NCBI GenBank assembly: GCA_963580455.1
Contig: OY756958.1
Location: forward strand, 21,836,501 to 21,900,500
DNA: 64,000 bases
Origin: Euonymus europaeus
Lineage: Eukaryota > Streptophyta > Magnoliopsida > Celastrales > Celastraceae
Reading direction: 5' to 3'
Shown here piece by piece: positions 58,468 to 64,000 of the stretch. The notes beneath the pieces were generated by a model, which ran no database searches, was not told the origin of the DNA, and was given only the letters and a program-made list of their open reading frames with translations. A program made the translations under genes and the position numbers. The number at the start of each line of letters is the position of its first letter. Positions within the stretch are counted from its first letter, which is position 1.

Positions 58468-58890
58468 GGTTTTACTTGGATTGAGGGTTGAAAGAGTTAA
58501 GTGAGGGGAAATAAATAATTGCTTGGATTGAGGATAAGAGTTTAGGGGATGATAAAAGGATTTTAAGCGGGGGAAAATTGTATATTTTTTGCCTATTTTT
58601 TTCTCCTCCCAAATTGTGGTGTTGGAGGGAAAGAGATACATATTTATTAAAAAATCTAAAATACTGTTTAGTAAATGGCGTTTTAAGGATATTTTAGTAA
58701 TTACAGCATTTTATCATTTTTCCTCACTCAAAACTCCTAATTCATGTAAAGAAATAATGAATACACCCTATTTAATTCTCCCTCAATCCAAGCATCCAAG
58801 CAGAATTATGTGTATAATTCTGTCTCCCACGTTCCTCCGCTTAACTACATTTAATTCTCCTTATTCTCCCCTTTCAATCCAAGCAGATCC
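58468..58890. mobile_element. Tourist-type MITE (PIF/Harbinger-related)
   Basis: 423 bp flanked by TTA on both sides (58465-58467, 58891-58893). The ends are GGTTTTACTTGGATTGA and, inverted, GGATCTGCTTGGATTGA. Non-coding. It lies about 430 bp beyond the RNA helicase stop codon, so it may sit at or beyond the gene's polyadenylation region. Confidence 0.8.
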
Positions 58891-58893
58891 TTA

Positions 58894-61339
58894 GTGATGC
58901 CAGGAAGGGTTTATTTTTGTTTAACTAGCAGATTATTGCTTTTTTTACTTAGTGGTAAAAGAGGGAACAAGCAACTCATGGAAAATTGGAATACACCTGA
59001 CCTGGAGGCAAAACATGCACATGTTGGTTGAGCAAGACCATATCGTGTAAAGCTTCATGCTAGTGAAAAATAGTATCAAAATATTTTTAGCGGTAGCTCT
59101 CCCATCAGATCAGATCATCTAAATCAAAGAGGAATAATATTTTTAGGTAAGAAAAATGTTATATAGTCCAAACATAAATTACTCATATAATTCATTCTAT
59201 TATAATATAGTATTCTATTGTTAATTTAAAATAGAATATAATATGGATTATTTGGTAATAAGTCCTTTATATGGACTTTCTATTCCATTTAGTGTTTTTA
59301 AAAAGTTTGTAGCCCAATACATCCCCAATTATTTGAAACTTAGCTCAATAAGGATAACTTTAAATTTTAACCTCAATTAATGACAATTTTACCCTCCCCT
59401 CATTTAAACCTATCCTTATTTTTATTAGTACATGATTGCTCCTTATTTAGGAAATAATTATTATAATAAAATAAATATAAATACAATCTCAGAAAGTTGG
59501 ATGAAAATCATGTATTATTTCTATATGTTTTTAAAGATAAATTAATATTTTTACTTTTGATGAATCAAACTGAAGAGTCGATCAACCAAAAAAAAATTTC
59601 TTTCATGAAAATTAAGCGCATGAACTCACATGCGCAAAATTTAGTTGACTCAGTAACCTATGCATATACATTAAAATCTATGAATCATTATATTATCAAA
59701 ATCAACAATGAAACACTTATCCATCAACAAAAAGTTATCAAATACAAATGTCAATATTTTTATTACATTCTTCACTAACAACCAAAACTAATAACTTATG
59801 AGAATAATATCATAATAAAACTCAATTCATAACAAAACCAAATACCATAACAACTTTTAACCATTTTGGTGACTTTTGCGAAAATCCTCTGAATTCTGGA
59901 TAAGAAATCCTCTGATTTTTTTTTGCATAATTTCAAAAACTCTTCTGAATAGTTTTGGCGAGTTTTGTAAAATTATCTGAATTCTTGATAAGTTTGAGAA
60001 ATCCTCTAATCATGTAAATTTTTAGTTGTTTTTTTTTGTTTCATTTTGATAAAGTTTAGGGTTTTGAAGTTTAAGATATTAGAGTTTAGAGTTTATGGTA
60101 TAATGTTTTAGGATTTAGGAGAACATAATTCATTATTTAGGATTTTGGGGTTTATGACTTAAGGTTTAAGGTTTAGGAATATATGTTAGTAGAATTTTAA
60201 GATTTTCTTCTTATTTTTGTAAATTCTTCTTAATTATTTATAAGATTTTTTTGTTCAAAATTAAAACTAGAATTGTTTACATTCAGAGGATTTATGAAAA
60301 ATTCAGAGGATTTCTGAAAAATTTAGAGGATTTCTGGTTATAAGTTGTAAAGTTTAAGAGTCTATGTTTAAAATATTAGAGTTTAGTGTTTATACTTTAT
60401 GATTTTGAGATTTAAGATATTAGGATTTAGTATTTAGGATTTTGGGATTTTAGGTTTAGGATTTAGAGTTTCAGGTTATTTTTTGTTTGATTTTCAAAAA
60501 AATTTATAATTTTTATTATATATTTTTTATGCAATCCTCTATTTTTTTTGCCTAATATCAAAAATTTCTTTGATTTATTTTGGTAAATTTTGTGAAATCT
60601 TTTAAATTTATGACAAGTTTGTGAAATCCTCTGAAATTTTTTGTTGTTTTTTGTTTGATTTTCAAAAAATCTATATTTTTTTGATATATTTTTATGAAAT
60701 CATCTGAATTTATTTGCTTAATTTTGAAAACTCTTTTGATTGGTTTTAATGAGTTTTGAGAAATCCTCTGAATTCTGGATAAGTTTGAGAAATCCTCTGA
60801 GTTCATTTAGAGGATTTGACAAATGAACATTTAAGCATATCGATGATGGATCTCATTGGAAAGAGTTTTTCGTGTTGATTATGAATATATTTTTTTAAAA
60901 AAAATTCGACTTGTATTTTGAGAGATAAAACTATTTTAAAGTTTTTAAAAGAAAAAAAATAAAAAGAATATGGTGATCTCAGCATATGTCATACACATAA
61001 GGATTTATTGGAATAATGGTAGTTTTGTCCAGAATTATTTAAATGATGTTTTGGAATATTAAAAAATTGAAAGGAGTGAATGAAATATATATTTCTATTA
61101 AAGGATTTATTGGTGAATCCCCCATATAATATTTCGCTGTATAATCAATTACAATAATTCGTTGTATATTTACAATCAAATATTATATTTTATCGTAAAC
61201 TTTTGCAATGAAATAAATGGGCCAATATGAGCTACATAGATATCATTAGTGTCTTAGTACCAGGTTGAGGGGGCATTGGTGATGTTTATGAAATAAAACA
61301 TGTGCAGTTTTGACATTTCATTGAATCTTCAAGAGCACC
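58894..61339. other. AT-rich spacer with dispersed short repeats
   Basis: No gene. From about 59879 to 60820 the phrase AAATCCTCTGAATT(C/T) recurs many times, with its inverse AATTCAGAGGATTT(A/C)TGAAA three times at about 60282-60340. Two patches (about 60050-60180 and 60355-60475) are built from irregular variants of TTTAGGG/TTTAGGATTT. This looks like a decayed, AT-rich transposon or satellite fragment. Confidence 0.55.
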
Positions 61340-61348
61340 TAGAAAATG

Positions 61349-62355
61349 GGGTTTTTTGGAAAAATGACCCCCTTTTTCATAATATTTGGAGATCTCCTCC
61401 ATTTCTGAATCATAAAGATAACAAGCAGTCAACGAAAAATTTATACACAGTCCTTAACATAACACTTACATGCACATAATTATAAACCAAAAATACATAC
61501 AGTTCTAAACAAAAAGTATATAGATATTTATCAACCAAATGGTTATCTGGGATAAACGAAAATAATTTCAAACATATTTTCCAACGAAAAAATTGACATA
61601 TATAAACGAAAAAAAACTATTTATCAACGAAAAAAAAGACCCAGATAAACAAGCTTAAACATATTTCTCAACGAAAACATTAACCCATTTCAACGAGAAT
61701 AAAACAACTTGTCAACGATTATTAAAGCTACTTGTCAACGAAAAAATTGTCTGAACGAAACTACTTCTGGATGAACAATACATGCATTTATCAAATAAAT
61801 ATTTCACTTTGTATCGTTCAGTTGTAATATATGACAGTTCTCAAAACCAAATGCACCAGACTAACCTTAGTTTAGTGATATTCCTCCTCAAAACAAAATT
61901 AGAAGGCAAACAAAAACTGAGGACAAGATGTCCAACGACAGATGAAGCTTCGGAGCTTTGGATAAGTAGTCCGAGAAAGGATGGAGTGCTGGACACTTAG
62001 AAATGACGTTGAGCACTGGTATGTTAGTCCACTCGAACACGGACCTTGCGTTCGGTCCTTGTTCCAGAGTTTAGGATCCTTTCTGGGAGACAGATGCTGA
62101 ACGAGGTGAGAGATCTACCTCACTTTGAAGCTTGAGAGGTGCGAGACATGGAGGAAGAGAGAGAGGAAGAGGCGAGCAAGCTGCAGGCTGGTTTTCATGG
62201 GTTCTAGGGTTTTCTTGGAGGGAACATGCATCAAAAGACGTGTAAGGGCAGCAGCGTCTTTTCCTTTGACAAAAGGGTTAAAGTTTAGATATAATGAGAG
62301 GTGGGGTTAGATCTCCAAATATTATGAAAAATGGGGTCATTTTTCCAAAAAACCC
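61349..62355. mobile_element. Non-autonomous Mutator-like element (MULE), possible Pack-MULE
   Basis: 1007 bp. The terminal inverted repeats are 47 bp (61349-61395 and 62309-62355) with one mismatch, starting GGGTTTTTTGGAAAAATGAC. They are flanked by a perfect 9-bp target duplication TAGAAAATG (61340-61348, 62356-62364), the Mutator signature. No transposase. The right half of the interior is clearly less AT-rich than the left. On the minus strand it reads like a gene's first exon: AAAACCCTAGAAC before an ATG at 62198, then a hydrophobic signal-peptide-like start (MKTSLQLARLFLSLFLHV). That frame reaches a TAG at 62115, with possible splice donors just before it. The left half has repeated CAACGAAAA phrases. 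Confidence 0.88.
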
Positions 62356-62406
62356 TAGAAAATGCCTCCTTTCAAAGCATGAAATCTAGCTGCTAAATCC
62401 CTGGTT

Positions 62407-62463
62407 TTCTTTCGGCCTTTCCTTTCCCTTTCGGCCTTTCCTTTCCCTTTCGGCCTTTCCTTT
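62407..62463. repeat. 19-bp tandem repeat, three copies
   Basis: CTTTCGGCCTTTCCTTTCC starts at 62407, 62426 and 62445. It is pyrimidine-only apart from the GG. Confidence 0.9.
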
Positions 62464-63135
62464 CCTTTCTACTGCTGCACTCCTCTGGCTATTCTTCTCC
62501 TCCCTTTTCTTCTTCGTCTTTCTAGGGTTAGGTTAGGGTTTCTCAAGCATGCTTGCCTTGAAGTATGAATAGTACATATTAAAAATATATAATTAGGAAA
62601 AAAATTATATGCCGTAAAACACCCTCATCTTTCTTTGAATTCCCAAATTTTTCTCTCAAAACTTCAAGGTTAAACATGGCCTGAATTTCGCTATTCTTTG
62701 GTAATTTATTGTTTCTCCTCTTAGCTCTCTTTTGTGTATTCTTGCTTTTGTCTTATTGATTGGCTTGGGGTATTTATATTCTAATTTTGATTCTTGGAAT
62801 GGGTTTGTCTTTGCTGATTGAAGTTGTTCATTGTACTTATTTTCAGCACGATTTCTATGTTTTCAAGTTGTTTGGATTTATTGGAATTGGGTTTATAAGG
62901 GCTTGCTTGAGTATAAAAAAAGTGGGGTTATTGGAGTAGTGTAAGGGAAAATTAAATGTGGTAGAGTAAGATAATTAAATAAAATTCTACATAAATTATT
63001 AACTTTGTTTGGATATAAAGTAGAGTGAGGTAGAATTCAGGTAGAGTGAGGTAAATTAAAGAATTTAAACATTTAAAATGACTTATCCCTTACTATACTC
63101 TCCTAACTTTCAAATCAAGAAGTTACAATTATCAG
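62464..63135 (+). other. Possible 5' leader of an unseen gene, otherwise plain spacer
   Basis: A CT-rich stretch with AGGGTTAGGTTAGGGTTTC (about 62524-62542, telo-box-like, as in many plant leaders) is followed by GTTAAACATGGCCTGA, a two-codon frame. No supporting exon could be recognised to the right edge, so a gene here is only a possibility. Confidence 0.2.
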
Positions 63136-63138
63136 TTA

Positions 63139-63493
63139 CGCAATATTTGGTTGGAGAGTAAAATGAAAGGGAGGGAAAAATATGGAGTAAAATTGAGAGA
63201 ATAATAAAATTGTGGATGTTTGGCAAGAGGGGAGGAAAAAAAATGAGAGAAAATTGAATGGAAAATAGTAAATTGAGTGGAAAATAGTAATATATAACAT
63301 GTGGGTTCCATGTAGATTTATATATAATTATAAAATGTGGGACCCACCAATTATTTACATAAGATATATATACATAAATAAACATATAATATGGTAAGTT
63401 TATATAAGGATAATAAGTTAAAATTAACCTCCCCTCCCCTTTTCATTCTTCTTAAATTTTTCTTCCCCTTCCTCCTGCAATTTAAACATAGTG
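63139..63493. mobile_element. Possible Tourist-like MITE
   Basis: 355 bp between TTA sequences (63136-63138, 63494-63496). The left end is CGCAATATTTGGTTGGAG; the right end inverted is ACACTATGTTTAAATTGCAGGAG. The ends match only loosely, though both are followed by AAGGG/GGGGA-rich tracts in inverted symmetry (AAAGGGAGGG; AAAAGGGGAGGG). It may lie inside an older element with GTTTGGAT/ATCCAAGC ends (about 63008 and 63591). Confidence 0.4.
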
Positions 63494-63496
63494 TTA

Positions 63497-64000
63497 ATGA
63501 TAATCGACTAAGGGATAATTTATCTCTTACACTACCCTCCGAACCTCTTCTCACTTAAAACTAAACAAAATATAACTCTTCAAAACCACAATCCAAGCAA
63601 ATCCTAAGTGGTTATGGTGACTTTTTTGAGATTTCCGTTGGCGTTGATCCATCGAGGTGTAAGCTGTTATCTGGAATGCTAGTAAGCTGTAAGAAGTGAT
63701 ATCAGAGGTGAATTTATCTGCATCTGTTCTGGGTTATTTTACAAAGATTGAGTTTGTTGTGTCATTGAGCAGCCTGGGTGGTGATGATGTAACTGTGCAA
63801 TAGGCCCTTAAGTGAATTATTGAGGATGGCTTTTAAAACCAATTTTAATGTTTGGTAGTCCTTTTCAATTATGGATTTATGATCCAAACTCCAAAAGGAT
63901 GTGCTAAAATATTGTTTTAGCACCCCAATTGGTGTCAAAGACCAGTGCTAAAATGTATTGATTCCAATGAAATATGTTAAAATGGAGTGTTAAAAAGGTT
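63497..64000. other. Right edge, no recognised feature
   Basis: Intergenic-looking sequence without a supportable exon. The last 150 bases contain short repeats of GTGCTAAAAT. Confidence 0.4.

Overview
This is nuclear DNA from a flowering plant, probably a eudicot. It is AT-rich, its genes have many short exons with GT-AG introns, its gene families are plant-specific (CAMTA, kinesin-12, WW-type DEAD-box helicase), and its spacers are full of plant transposons. The species cannot be named from the sequence. I joined exons by hand. All three host genes close in frame with consistent splice phases (910 codons for the partial CAMTA, 2349 for the kinesin, 1211 for the RNA helicase), so all three look intact.

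Region by region: (1) 548-7218, plus strand: the 3' nine exons of a calmodulin-binding CAMTA transcription factor. Its start lies left of the window, and its second visible intron carries a tiny, structurally complete TRIM retrotransposon (773-1152). (2) 7219-9850: a tail-to-tail spacer with a long inverted-repeat element holding an exon-like segment, followed by a small TIR element. (3) 9851-22544, minus strand: a 35-exon kinesin-12 of the phragmoplast-orienting (POK-like) kind. (4) 22545-35466: a gene-poor spacer with a CACTA-like relic, a Mutator-like element (27716-28799) and a PIF/Harbinger element with matching TIRs, a TTA target duplication and a broken transposase (32147-35320). (5) About 35467-49125: a Helitron of roughly 13.7 kb with an almost complete Rep/helicase gene. 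It is disabled by two single nonsense codons and by a 3.3-kb solo-LTR-like insertion flanked by GCTGG duplications. That insertion itself contains a nearly perfect 1140-bp tandem duplication. (6) 50384-58037, plus strand: an RH40/RH14/RH46-type DEAD-box RNA helicase with a WW domain, a long Q-rich arm and an RGG/RS tail. Its 5' leader begins just beyond the Helitron 3' end. (7) 58038-64000: spacer with a Tourist-type MITE, AT-rich repeats, a non-autonomous MULE with a 9-bp target duplication (61349-62355) and a possible further MITE.

The three host genes are unrelated housekeeping or regulatory genes: calcium/calmodulin-dependent transcription, division-plane and phragmoplast orientation, and RNA metabolism. 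No cluster or operon-like cooperation is implied. I found no rRNA, tRNA or CRISPR, and no convincing new gene system. The most informative content is the readable history of nested transposition: the Helitron inserted and an LTR element then inserted into its helicase. The internal duplication arose within the LTR element at a time that cannot be fixed relative to that insertion.
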